A DNA stretch of 12,691 nt from an uncultured Collinsella sp. (GTDB lineage: Bacteria > Actinomycetota > Coriobacteriia > Coriobacteriales > Coriobacteriaceae): positions 1-12,691 of the forward strand of contig CAAENO010000003.1 in NCBI GenBank assembly GCA_900757385.1. The letters run 5' to 3'. Below are positions 7,379 to 12,691 of this stretch, one piece after another; the first letter of the stretch is position 1, and the number at the start of each line of letters is the position of its first letter. Below the pieces are notes generated by a model. It was given only the letters and a program-made list of their open reading frames with translations, searched no databases and was not told the DNA's origin. The position numbers and the translations under genes are program-made.

Positions 7379-8977
7379 ATGGATCAAAAGGCTTCCGCAA
7401 AGGTCCTCGTACTCGACTTTGGTGCGCAGTACGGTCAGCTCATTGCCCGTCGCGTCCGCGACCTCAACGTGTATTCCGAGATTGTCCCCTGCGACATCTC
7501 GGCCGACGAGATTCGCGAGATGAACGCCTCTGCGCTCATCCTTTCCGGCGGCCCGGCTTCTGTGTATGCCGAGGACGCTCCGTCCATCGACCCCGCCATC
7601 TTTGACCTGGGCCTTCCCGTCCTGGGCTTTTGCTACGGCCATCAGATCACGGCCGTGACGCTCGGCGGCAAGGTCGGTCACTCCGAGGTGGGCGAGTACG
7701 GCCGCGCCACTATTACGCGCACTGCCGGCGCCAAGCTCTTTAACTCCACGCCCATGGAGCAGACCGTGTGGATGAGCCACCGCGACGCCGTGTCCGAGGT
7801 GCCCGAGGGCTTTACCGTTACCGCCAGCACCGACGTGTGCCCGGTTGCCGCCATGGAGTGCGTCGAGCGCAAAATCTTCACCACGCAGTTCCACCCCGAG
7901 GTCAAGCATTCCGAGTACGGTCAGCAGCTGCTGAGAAACTTCCTGTTTGAGATCTGCGGCCTGGAGCCCAACTGGAGCATGGACAACCTGGTCGAGACCA
8001 TGACGGCCGAGTTTCGCGAGAAGGTCGGCGACGACCGCGTGATTCTGGCCCTGTCCGGTGGCGTCGACTCCTCCGTCGTGGCTGCGCTGGGCGCTCGCGC
8101 CGTGGGCAAGCAGATGACCTGCGTGTTCATCAACCACGGTCTGCTGCGCAAGGGTGAGCCTGAGCAGGTGGAGGAGGTCTTCACCAAGCAGTTTGACGTC
8201 GACTTTATCCACGTCCACGCCGAGGACCGTTATGCCGAGCTTCTGGCCGGCGTGACCGAGCCCGAGGAGAAGCGCCGCATCATCGGTACGCAGTTCTGGA
8301 AAGAGTTCTTCGCCGTGGCGCAGCAGCTCGAGACCGATGGCAAGCCGGTCAAGTACCTGGCTCAGGGCACCATCTACCCCGACATCATCGAGTCTGGCGC
8401 TCGCAAGACGGGCGGCAAGACGGCCACCATCAAGAGTCATCACAACCTGATCCCGTTCCCCGAGGGTGTGCACTTCGACCTTATTGAGCCGCTCGATCAC
8501 TTCTTTAAGGACGAGGTCCGCGCGCTTGGTTTGGCACTTGGCCTGCCGGGTCATATCGTGTTCCGCCAGCCTTTCCCGGGCCCGGGTCTGGCCATCCGCA
8601 TCATCGGCGCGGTCGACAAGGAGAAGCTCGAGATCCTCAAGAATGCCGACGCCATCGTGCGCGAGGAGCTCGATGCCTACAACCAGCGCCTGTTTGAGCA
8701 GACCGGCGAGCGCAACTCCGAGCACAGCTGCTGGCAGTATTTTGCGGTCCTGCCCGACATCAAGTCCGTTGGCGTTATGGGCGACGAGCGCACCTATCAG
8801 CGCCCGATCATCTTGCGCGCCGTGGAGTCCAGCGACGCCATGACCGCCGACTGGGCCAAGCTGCCCTACGACGTCCTGGCCCGCATCTCGGGCCGCATCG
8901 TGGCCGAGGTTCCCGGTGCCAACCGCGTGTGCTACGACATCACGTCCAAGCCGCCCGCGACGATTGAGTGGGAATAG
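7379..8977 (+). CDS. guaA: GMP synthase (glutamine-hydrolysing)
   Basis: A 532-residue GMP synthase, which makes GMP from XMP, glutamine and ATP, the last step of guanine nucleotide synthesis. ATG 7379 follows AGGAGGGG (7367-7374). Class I amidotransferase domain: LDFGAQYGQLIARRVRD near the start, GGPASVY (57-63), nucleophile Cys85 in GFCYGHQ, and His172/Glu174 in FHPEV. ATP-pyrophosphatase domain: SGGVDSS P-loop at 226-232, then the C-terminal dimerisation domain with RQPFPGPGLAIR and the final KPPATIEWE. The Cys loop reads GFCYGHQ where most family members have GICYGMQ, with the catalytic Cys kept. A possible -10 TATAAC (7299-7304) lies about 75 nt upstream. I see no purine riboswitch in the leader. 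A stem-loop follows at 9013. Confidence 0.97.
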   Translation: MDQKASAKVLVLDFGAQYGQLIARRVRDLNVYSEIVPCDISADEIREMNASALILSGGPASVYAEDAPSIDPAIFDLGLPVLGFCYGHQITAVTLGGKVGHSEVGEYGRATITRTAGAKLFNSTPMEQTVWMSHRDAVSEVPEGFTVTASTDVCPVAAMECVERKIFTTQFHPEVKHSEYGQQLLRNFLFEICGLEPNWSMDNLVETMTAEFREKVGDDRVILALSGGVDSSVVAALGARAVGKQMTCVFINHGLLRKGEPEQVEEVFTKQFDVDFIHVHAEDRYAELLAGVTEPEEKRRIIGTQFWKEFFAVAQQLETDGKPVKYLAQGTIYPDIIESGARKTGGKTATIKSHHNLIPFPEGVHFDLIEPLDHFFKDEVRALGLALGLPGHIVFRQPFPGPGLAIRIIGAVDKEKLEILKNADAIVREELDAYNQRLFEQTGERNSEHSCWQYFAVLPDIKSVGVMGDERTYQRPIILRAVESSDAMTADWAKLPYDVLARISGRIVAEVPGANRVCYDITSKPPATIEWE

Positions 8978-9012
8978 AACAGACGTTCTGTATAACGTTA
9001 TAGCACCAGGTG

Positions 9013-9044
9013 GCAGGCGTAGTTTCAATCGAAGCTACGCCTGC
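9013..9044. terminator. Long stem-loop between convergent guaA and yjdF
   Basis: Arms GCAGGCGTAGTTTC (9013-9026) and GAAGCTACGCCTGC (9031-9044) pair over 14 bp with one G-U and a 4-nt loop. Neither side has a clear T tract (TGCTATATAT on the plus side), so it is an atypical, possibly bidirectional terminator or a 3'-end stabiliser. Smaller palindromes (TATAACGTTATA at 8991-9002, CACCAGGTG at 9004-9012) lie just before it. Confidence 0.55.
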
Positions 9045-9069
9045 TGCTATATATGGGTCGATGGCGGTA

Positions 9070-9489
9070 TCAATGCCCGCGATGCTTCTGCTTGCGCTTC
9101 AGCTTTCGCTGCTCGAAGCGCGCCTCCGCCTCATCCGCGCGACGCTGGCTTCTTGCTTGAGCCGACTCCCGCTTCATCGCTTCCCGCTGTGCTGCGAGCG
9201 CCTGTTGTGCCTTGGTGCTCACCGCGGGCCGCTTAAGGGCTTTCGCTGCCTCGCGAGCGCGTCGCTTGGGATTCTTCGCGGGCTTGCTTGTTTCCGTGGC
9301 CTCGTCACCGAAGAACGAGAGCTTCGCCCATTTGCTTGTAACGAATTGCAGGATTTCCTCATTGGACGGTTCTGCACCGAAGACGATGCGGACGACGCCG
9401 TATCTGCCGTCCTCGACATGCTCCGCCAGCCCGACCCAGAATTGGCCGTCATGATATACGGTCAGGGTGGATGACACGCTGATCTGCAT
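9070..9489 (-). CDS. yjdF: YjdF family protein (DUF2992)
   Basis: A 139-residue protein of the YjdF/DUF2992 family. ATG 9489 follows a strong AAAGGAGGA site (about 9497-9505). Seen: the family start LTVYHDGQFWVGLAEHVEDG (residues 9-28), IVFGAEPSNEEILQFV (35-50), then a long Lys/Arg/Ala-rich charged helix with NPKRRAREAAK and STKAQQALAAQ, ending in KRKQKHRGH, the typical basic tail. No catalytic motif is known; the family is associated with a riboswitch that senses azaaromatic compounds, and a role in coping with such toxic or signalling compounds is proposed. It stands alone, converging on guaA, with a structured leader upstream. Family confidence is high; biochemical role is unknown. Confidence 0.92.
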   Translation of the reverse strand: MQISVSSTLTVYHDGQFWVGLAEHVEDGRYGVVRIVFGAEPSNEEILQFVTSKWAKLSFFGDEATETSKPAKNPKRRAREAAKALKRPAVSTKAQQALAAQREAMKRESAQARSQRRADEAEARFEQRKLKRKQKHRGH

Positions 9490-9497
9490 GGTTGGTT

Positions 9498-9612
9498 CCT
9501 CCTTTATGTAGATGACCATGCAGAGAAGGGACAACCAAGGAGGCAGGTTACTGATGCGGACTCCCGCACGCCCACGACTACCCGACGGGGACTGTGTTTT
9601 CATCTCTGGTGC
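9498..9612 (-). promoter_or_regulatory. yjdF riboswitch with anti-Shine-Dalgarno platform
   Basis: The ~115-nt leader of the yjdF gene is structured. A closing helix AGATGA (9600-9605) pairs with TCATCT (9510-9515). Inside are a short CCCG/CGGG hairpin (about 9582-9590) and a TGCGG/CCGCA hairpin (about 9556-9569). The ribosome site AAGGAGG (9498-9504) is fully complementary to CCTCCTT (9537-9543), so the site can be masked. Known: yjdF-motif RNAs sit directly upstream of yjdF genes and bind azaaromatics. Assignment rests on position and structure; I cannot run the covariance model here. Confidence 0.75.
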
Positions 9613-9616
9613 CCGC

Positions 9617-9622
9617 ATTGTA
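9617..9622 (-). promoter_or_regulatory. -10 element for the yjdF leader RNA
   Basis: TACAAT on the minus strand, within GTGCTACAATG, sits about 8 bp before the predicted start of the structured leader. The -35 region 17 bp upstream (CAACAT) is weak. Confidence 0.5.
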
Positions 9623-9726
9623 GCACGCGCGGATTTACGATGTTGATCGCCGGCGCCTAGGCGGAGATGAAGGCGGTTCGATCTAGGTCAAGCCGGTCGC
9701 TCGTTCATGAAGCGGCCGATTCCCTG

Positions 9727-9754
9727 AAAATAAAAGGCGCCCAGGAGGACACCT
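9727..9754 (-). terminator. Intrinsic terminator, minus strand, at the end of the abi-RNA array
   Basis: On the minus strand AGGTGTCC (9747-9754), loop TCCT, GGGCGCCT (9735-9742) form an 8-bp stem with two G-U pairs, followed by TTTATTTT. It is preceded by GATAGCCTGTAG, which resembles the start of the abi-proximal RNA core, so it may be a degenerate third RNA unit and not only a backup terminator. On the plus strand the stem could also form, but no T tract follows. Confidence 0.75.
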
Positions 9755-9795
9755 ACAGGCTATCTTCGAACTACTTGGTTTGGGGCAGACGGAGG

Positions 9796-9867
9796 AAAAA
9801 ATAGGGCAGAATCGCTCTCACGATCCCGCCCCGCAAACCCGAGGGTTTCTAACTGGCTCCATTATTC
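9796..9867 (-). ncRNA. Structured small RNA, distal copy (abiF-associated type)
   Basis: Read on the minus strand, 72 nt from a conserved GAATA to the T tract. It has a short hairpin AAACCC/GGGTTT, then an 11-bp terminator stem GGGCGGGATCG / CGATTCTGCCC (loop TGAGAG, two G-U pairs) followed by TATTTTTT. It shares GAATA, CAGTTAG-AAACC, GGGGCGG and TCTGCCCTATTTTT with the copy at 9928-9999, at the same 72-nt length. Hairpin arms differ between copies but pairing is kept, which supports a selected RNA. The leader between the two units (9868-9927) also has a possible AACTG/CAGTT helix; the true 5' end is unknown. Confidence 0.72.
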
Positions 9868-9927
9868 CGGGCTTCTCAGTTCTGTCATTGACCCAGGTAT
9901 CACCCGTCTCCTATAGCGAGTGAATAT

Positions 9928-9999
9928 AAAAATAGGGCAGAGTCGCTTGCGCAAGTCCGCCCCTAAAACCGTGAAGGTTTTGCTATCTGCAGGCTATTC
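9928..9999 (-). ncRNA. Structured small RNA, abi-proximal copy overlapping the abi stop codon
   Basis: Minus strand, 72 nt: GAATAGCCTGCAGATAGC, hairpin AAAACC/GGTTTT, then terminator stem GGGCGGA / TCTGCCC enclosing CTTG/CAAG, followed by TATTTTT. The leading GAATAG contains the last sense codon and the TAG stop of the Abi gene, so the unit can be the 3' end of the abi message or be processed from it. It doubles as the gene's terminator. Known: a conserved abiF RNA motif has been described beside Abi_2/AbiF genes. Match to that motif is inferred from position, tandem arrangement and the terminal hairpin. Confidence 0.72.
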
Positions 10000-10956
10000 T
10001 ACCAACCCGAGCGATTCTGTCAACCTGCGAAGGAACTCGAGCGCGGAGCGAGCTGCGGCGTCGGGCCCCTTGTCGGGCAGCGCCTCGGTTTCTCCGTCGG
10101 CCCTGGCGAACATCTCGGCGAGCTCGGATGCGGCGCGCGAGCGCGAGGAGCCCTCGGGTACCAAGCCGGAGTGCGCCACGAGCACGGTCGCGACCTCCTG
10201 CATGGCCGTATTCCCCATCCACTTCCTCCTGGTCGCCTTGGGGATTCCCACGGCGGCGACCCTTCGGGAGACGCCACTGGACGCCGAGCCCCGGGCGGCG
10301 CCCCTCTCGGCGAAGCAGTTGATCAGGCACGAGCCGTGCGCGGCGCAGTTGCGGACGGACTTCACGCGCTTGAGGTCGTAGTGGGAGGCCTCGAAGCGCC
10401 TGTCGCCCCATCGCCTGGCGCAGAAGCGCACGAAGTCGATGAGGGTGCCGAACGAGGTGAGCTCAAGGAAGGCCCAGGCAGGCATGTCGCCGGAGTACTT
10501 CGCGTAGAGGCTCGAGCTGTAGGGGCTGCGGCCGCTCATCTTGAGCTCGCGCAGGCGGTACTCCCTGTTTGCAGTGGTAAGCGATGCCATGTAGTCGGCC
10601 ACGATGGCGTAGCCGTCCTCTCCACGGTCCTCCATCTCGCGAAGCAGTGTCACCTTCTGGAAGTGCTCGATGTCGAGCGTCATGCCGAGCAGGGCGTGGC
10701 GTAGCTCCTGGTCGAGCGCCGCGAGCAGGCGTAGCTGGCCGAAGTCGAGGTCTACGTAGCGGCCGTCGCGCGGGCCTCCCTCGTATTTCGAGAAGAGTTT
10801 GCGATAGGATGCGAGCTTGAAGAAGTTGCACTTGTCGCGCAGGTAGTCCTCGGCCTCTTCCTCGGAACACAGCTCGAAGGCTACGCCCTTCTGCTTGAGG
10901 TGCTCTATCTGCTGCTCGATCGTGAGGATCGGCTTCCTATCGTGGGGCTCGGCCAT
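9994..10956 (-). CDS. Abi_2 family (AbiD/AbiF-like) HEPN abortive-infection protein
   Basis: A 320-residue phage-defence type protein. ATG 10956 follows CAGGAG about 8 nt upstream. N-terminus LTIEQQIEHLKQKGVAF (residues 11-27), then AEDYLRDKCNFFKLASYRKLF (35-55), is the Abi_2 signature ('LK.kGv.f ... a..fL...Nyyrl..Y...F'). LDQELRHALLGMTLDIEHFQK (81-101) is the next conserved helix. The HEPN RNase motif RX4H is seen as R202-N-C-A-A-H207 (VRNCAAHGSCL). The C-terminal third (about 220-320) is Arg/Ser/Ala-rich and not recognisable. HEPN proteins of this type are predicted RNA cleavers that act on infection. Two structured RNAs follow on the same strand. A -10-like TAAAAT (10988-10993) lies upstream but no clear -35. 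Confident in family, not in exact subtype. Confidence 0.88.
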   Translation of the reverse strand: MAEPHDRKPILTIEQQIEHLKQKGVAFELCSEEEAEDYLRDKCNFFKLASYRKLFSKYEGGPRDGRYVDLDFGQLRLLAALDQELRHALLGMTLDIEHFQKVTLLREMEDRGEDGYAIVADYMASLTTANREYRLRELKMSGRSPYSSSLYAKYSGDMPAWAFLELTSFGTLIDFVRFCARRWGDRRFEASHYDLKRVKSVRNCAAHGSCLINCFAERGAARGSASSGVSRRVAAVGIPKATRRKWMGNTAMQEVATVLVAHSGLVPEGSSRSRAASELAEMFARADGETEALPDKGPDAAARSALEFLRRLTESLGLVE

Positions 10957-11238
10957 GCTCGTTCTCCTGTCATAAAAAGTATTGCCTATTTTACCAGCAT
11001 GTTCTCGACATTCGGTGAAGGCCTCATCGTCGACTCATGGGCAAGCCGCCTGATACGACTCCCTTTCCCTGCCAGCAGCGCAGTCGCCTGACCTGCGGCT
11101 TTGGAATCGCGTTGGAAGCCGCCCTCGACCAATCATTTGCAGTTGTTGCGAGTGGCTTGTGCGTGATGCTGCGGTTGAGTTCCAGAAACGGGCGATTCCG
11201 CCCAATCGGGCATCCGAATCACGGCCGGAAGCTCCTTT

Positions 11239-11295
11239 GGGACAAAAACAAAAACTCAAAGCCCTGAGTTTGAAAAAAGTTTTTGAAGTTGTCCC
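11239..11295. repeat. Imperfect inverted repeat with nested hairpin
   Basis: GGGACAA (11239-11245) and CAAAAACT (11249-11256) pair with AGTTTTTG (11278-11285) and TTGTCCC (11289-11295) around a 3x3 internal loop. Nested inside, AAACTCA (11252-11258) pairs with TGAGTTT (11265-11271). On the minus strand the inner hairpin is followed by TTGTTTTTG and could terminate transcription. Confidence 0.7.
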
Positions 11296-11424
11296 AGCTT
11301 TTGTCCCCGAAGCCGACGAGACGCGACATCGCGTCATTCGGCGGCACGCGTTCCGTGTCGATGCCGAAAACTGGGTGCAACTGGAATGACGGGACGACAG
11401 AACCAAAGCCACCAGCGAAATAGT

Positions 11425-11688
11425 GGGAATAACAGCCCTCGAACCCTTTGGTTCGAGGGCTTTCTTTTTGCATCTTTACCTGGGAAAACGACCCAATTAT
11501 TCCCGTGTGTCCCTACTGGGCGGTACAACGGAGTACTCGGCGGTACGGGAATAATTAGGCCCTGCGGGAATAATTCACAATTCGGGTCCCCCGAAGGCCG
11601 ATTTCGAGCGGATGAAACTGACTTGAAACTGCGAGGCGGATTCAAGCCCTCTTCAATTGCATTCGCCCAGGTCAACAAATGGGAATAA
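11425..11688. repeat. Scattered GGGAATAATT motifs
   Basis: The full decamer occurs at 11547-11556 and 11566-11575 (plus) and 11495-11504 (minus); GGGAATAA alone occurs at 11425-11432 and 11681-11688. The two plus-strand copies are spaced 19 bp apart. Confidence 0.6.
11435..11469 (+). terminator. Strong orphan intrinsic terminator
   Basis: GCCCTCGAACC (11435-11445), loop CTTT, GGTTCGAGGGC (11450-11460), then TTTCTTTTT. A perfect 11-bp stem on the plus strand, yet no plus-strand gene is visible before it; it may end a small RNA or be left over from a lost gene. Confidence 0.88.
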
Positions 11689-11765
11689 AGAAATGCGAAA
11701 ATCGGTTTCCGCAGTTTCAGTGACCCCGAATGCCGCCGAATAACGCCGTGTATTCTGAGCGTATT

Positions 11766-11800
11766 GCTTGCATTGTTGCATTATTTTCCACAATGCAAGC
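11766..11800. promoter_or_regulatory. Inverted repeat abutting the abiEi start, likely autoregulatory operator
   Basis: Perfect 11-bp arms GCTTGCATTGT (11766-11776) and ACAATGCAAGC (11790-11800) with a 13-nt AT-rich spacer, ending at the base before the presumed ATG (11801). AbiEi antitoxins are known to repress their own promoter by binding inverted repeats. No ribosome site fits between the repeat and the ATG. Confidence 0.6.
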
Positions 11801-12412
11801 ATGGAATAAATCGAAGTCATACGAGCCACCAACGACATCGCCTCTTCCCAAAGGGGGCTCTTCACATCTGTGCAGGCGAAGGTGCTCGGCGTCGAGCGGT
11901 ACGCGCTCTCGAGGCTGGAAGGGCTCGGCAACATAGAGAGGCTCGCGAAGGGCGTCTACCGCATGGGCGGCTCACCGAGCACGCGGGAGGAGGACGTCCT
12001 CGCGGCCTGACTGTCGATCGACCCGGGGAGGCGCCCCGTCGCCATGGGGGCGACGGCTGCATGGCTCTACGGCATCGGCGAGGTCAGCCCCTCGCCCTAC
12101 GAGTTCTGCACGCCCGAGAGAAAGCAGACTAAGCGCCCGAACCTGATTCATCAGGAAGCGCCGCCTCGACCCGAAGGACGTGGCGATCGTCTCGGACATC
12201 CCGGCGACGAGGCCCTGGCTCACGGTGGTGGACCTGATAGACTCCGGGGAGGAACTGAGCCTGGTCGCGAACGTGCTCGCGGACGCGCTCGAAAGGGGCC
12301 TCGTCGAAGACGAGGGCGCGCTGAGGGAGAAAATCGACGCCGGGGGGCAAAAGCCGGGATGCCGGCGGGGGCCAGCCTGTACGATTCGTTAGCTAGGAGG
12401 CGGGAAGAATGA
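11801..12412 (+). pseudogene. abiEi: Broken abiEi, antitoxin of a type IV AbiE system
   Basis: The conceptual translation fits the AbiEi antitoxin along its whole length but is interrupted. The wing-helix N-terminus (GLFTSVQAKVLGVERYALS, then RLEGLGNIERLAKGVYRM) reads in one frame from 11855. Upstream, ATG 11801 is followed by GAA and TAA (11807), the latter perhaps a mutated CAA. TGA at 12008 replaces the Trp expected in 'LAAWL'. The frame resumes with AAWLYGIGEVSPSPYEFCTP. Near 12152 it shifts by +1 into DPKDVAIVSDIPATRPWLTV, and near 12342-12347, at a run of six G, shifts back by -1 to end GASLYDSLARRREE. The last stop (12410-12412) overlaps the next start as ATGA. Unless the breaks are sequencing errors, no functional antitoxin is made. 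Confidence 0.8.
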
Positions 12413-12691
12413 CGTACGAGAACGGCGGTCAGCTCGACAGGGCCCTGAAGAAGGCCGTTCGCGACAGGGGCGGTGACCCCGGGGACGGCTGTCGTCGGGC
12501 TTTGCGCGACCGGTTCCTGCGCAGGGTGTTCAGCAACCCCGACGGCCGGTTTATCCTCAAGGGCGGAAGCGGGCTGCTCGCGCGCATCCCCGACGGCCGC
12601 GTCACGCGCGACATCGACTTCGCGACGGCATCTGTGTTTGATAGCGTTCAATTTACGGGTTGGGGCTGCGGTGGAAATCCTGGACCAAAAG
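12409..12691 (+). CDS. abiEii: AbiEii toxin (nucleotidyltransferase), 5' part, runs off the window and may be interrupted
   Basis: Starts with ATG 12409 in an ATGA overlap with abiEi, after GGAGGCGGG. The first 73 residues match the AbiEii/AbiGii nucleotidyltransferase family, with the fold signature FILKGGSGLLARIP and then RVTRDIDFAT holding the KGG and DxD-type catalytic residues. In the family this toxin transfers nucleotides to RNA targets such as tRNA and is kept in check by AbiEi-mediated repression. After about 12630 the frame stays open, but the residues (SVFDSVQFTGWGCGGNPGPK) no longer look like the family and GC drops sharply, as if an inserted sequence begins. The rest lies outside the window, so the gene's integrity cannot be judged. 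Confidence 0.75.
   Translation, partial: MTYENGGQLDRALKKAVRDRGGDPGDGCRRALRDRFLRRVFSNPDGRFILKGGSGLLARIPDGRVTRDIDFATASVFDSVQFTGWGCGGNPGPK

Larger units (their letters stand above)
10957..11765. other. 0.8-kb stretch without a convincing gene
   Basis: Open frames here on both strands are short, lack ribosome sites, or run through obvious hairpins. It contains the abi promoter region, an imperfect inverted repeat (11239-11295), an orphan terminator (11435-11469), recurring GGGAATAATT motifs (11425-11688), a GGCGGTAC direct repeat (11519-11526 and 11539-11546), and a TTCGGG/CCCGAA hairpin (11581-11595). GAAACTGCG near 11625 recurs inverted near 11709. This fits decayed or regulatory DNA between two defence modules. 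Confidence 0.6.

Noticed and set aside
7331..9028. 565-codon minus-strand open frame opposite guaA
   Set aside because: Antisense to a complete GuaA; its His/Gly/Leu-rich translation is typical of a complementary-strand artefact.
9796..9987. Two similar units taken as a CRISPR array or direct repeats
   Set aside because: The units are not identical repeats with unique spacers; they are structured RNAs with terminators, and no cas gene is present.
11035..11412. 125-codon minus-strand open frame upstream of the abi gene
   Set aside because: No ribosome site, low-complexity Ser/Arg-rich product, and it crosses the inverted repeat at 11239-11295.
11440..11460. GGTTCGAGGGC as part of a tRNA T arm or attachment site
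   Set aside because: It is one arm of a perfect terminator hairpin and no acceptor, D or anticodon arms can be built around it.
11386..11688. 100-codon plus-strand open frame
   Set aside because: It reads straight through the perfect terminator hairpin and the GGGAATAATT motifs and lacks a ribosome site.

Overview
The window is high-GC, tightly packed bacterial DNA, about 12.7 kb. Gene content (tandem GldA-type dehydrogenases, YchF, type I asparaginase, GuaA), strong GC-ending codon bias and strong purine-rich Shine-Dalgarno sites fit a gut actinobacterium of class Coriobacteriia, probably Collinsella or a close relative. That assignment is inference from gene content and style; no rRNA is present.

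Region 1 (1-9044) is ordinary chromosome. It starts with the 3' part of a glycerol dehydrogenase gene, a terminator and a diverged glycerol dehydrogenase paralogue. Next come a 417-residue protein with two ferredoxin-like cluster-binding regions around a Cys-containing middle domain, the ribosome-associated GTPase ychF, and a small DUF1648 membrane protein. A divergent pair follows: an unrecognised 129-residue protein (minus) and a 72-residue XRE/controller-type repressor (plus), which share a perfect 24-bp palindrome between them. After a 0.3-kb non-coding stretch holding two inverted copies of a 27-bp element come a cytoplasmic L-asparaginase (minus) and GMP synthase guaA (plus), which ends near a long stem-loop.

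Region 2 (9045-9630, minus) is a yjdF-family gene preceded by a structured leader, read as a yjdF riboswitch. The leader has a visible anti-Shine-Dalgarno sequence, so control is probably at translation.

Region 3 (9631-12691) is an accessory defence island. An Abi_2-family (AbiD/AbiF type) HEPN protein on the minus strand is followed directly by two tandem copies of a small structured RNA. Each copy has a short hairpin and an intrinsic terminator stem ending in TATTTTT, and the paired arms differ between copies while keeping pairing. The first copy overlaps the abi stop codon, and a third, degenerate copy may follow. I read this as an abiF-type protein plus non-coding RNA module and consider it the most interesting system in the window. 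To its right is about 0.84 kb without a convincing gene but with inverted repeats, an orphan terminator and recurring GGGAATAATT motifs. The window closes with an AbiE-type type IV toxin-antitoxin pair. Its antitoxin gene is broken by stops and two compensating frameshifts. The toxin gene abiEii starts with an ATGA overlap, and its similarity appears to end abruptly around 12630, possibly at an inserted element that continues past the window.
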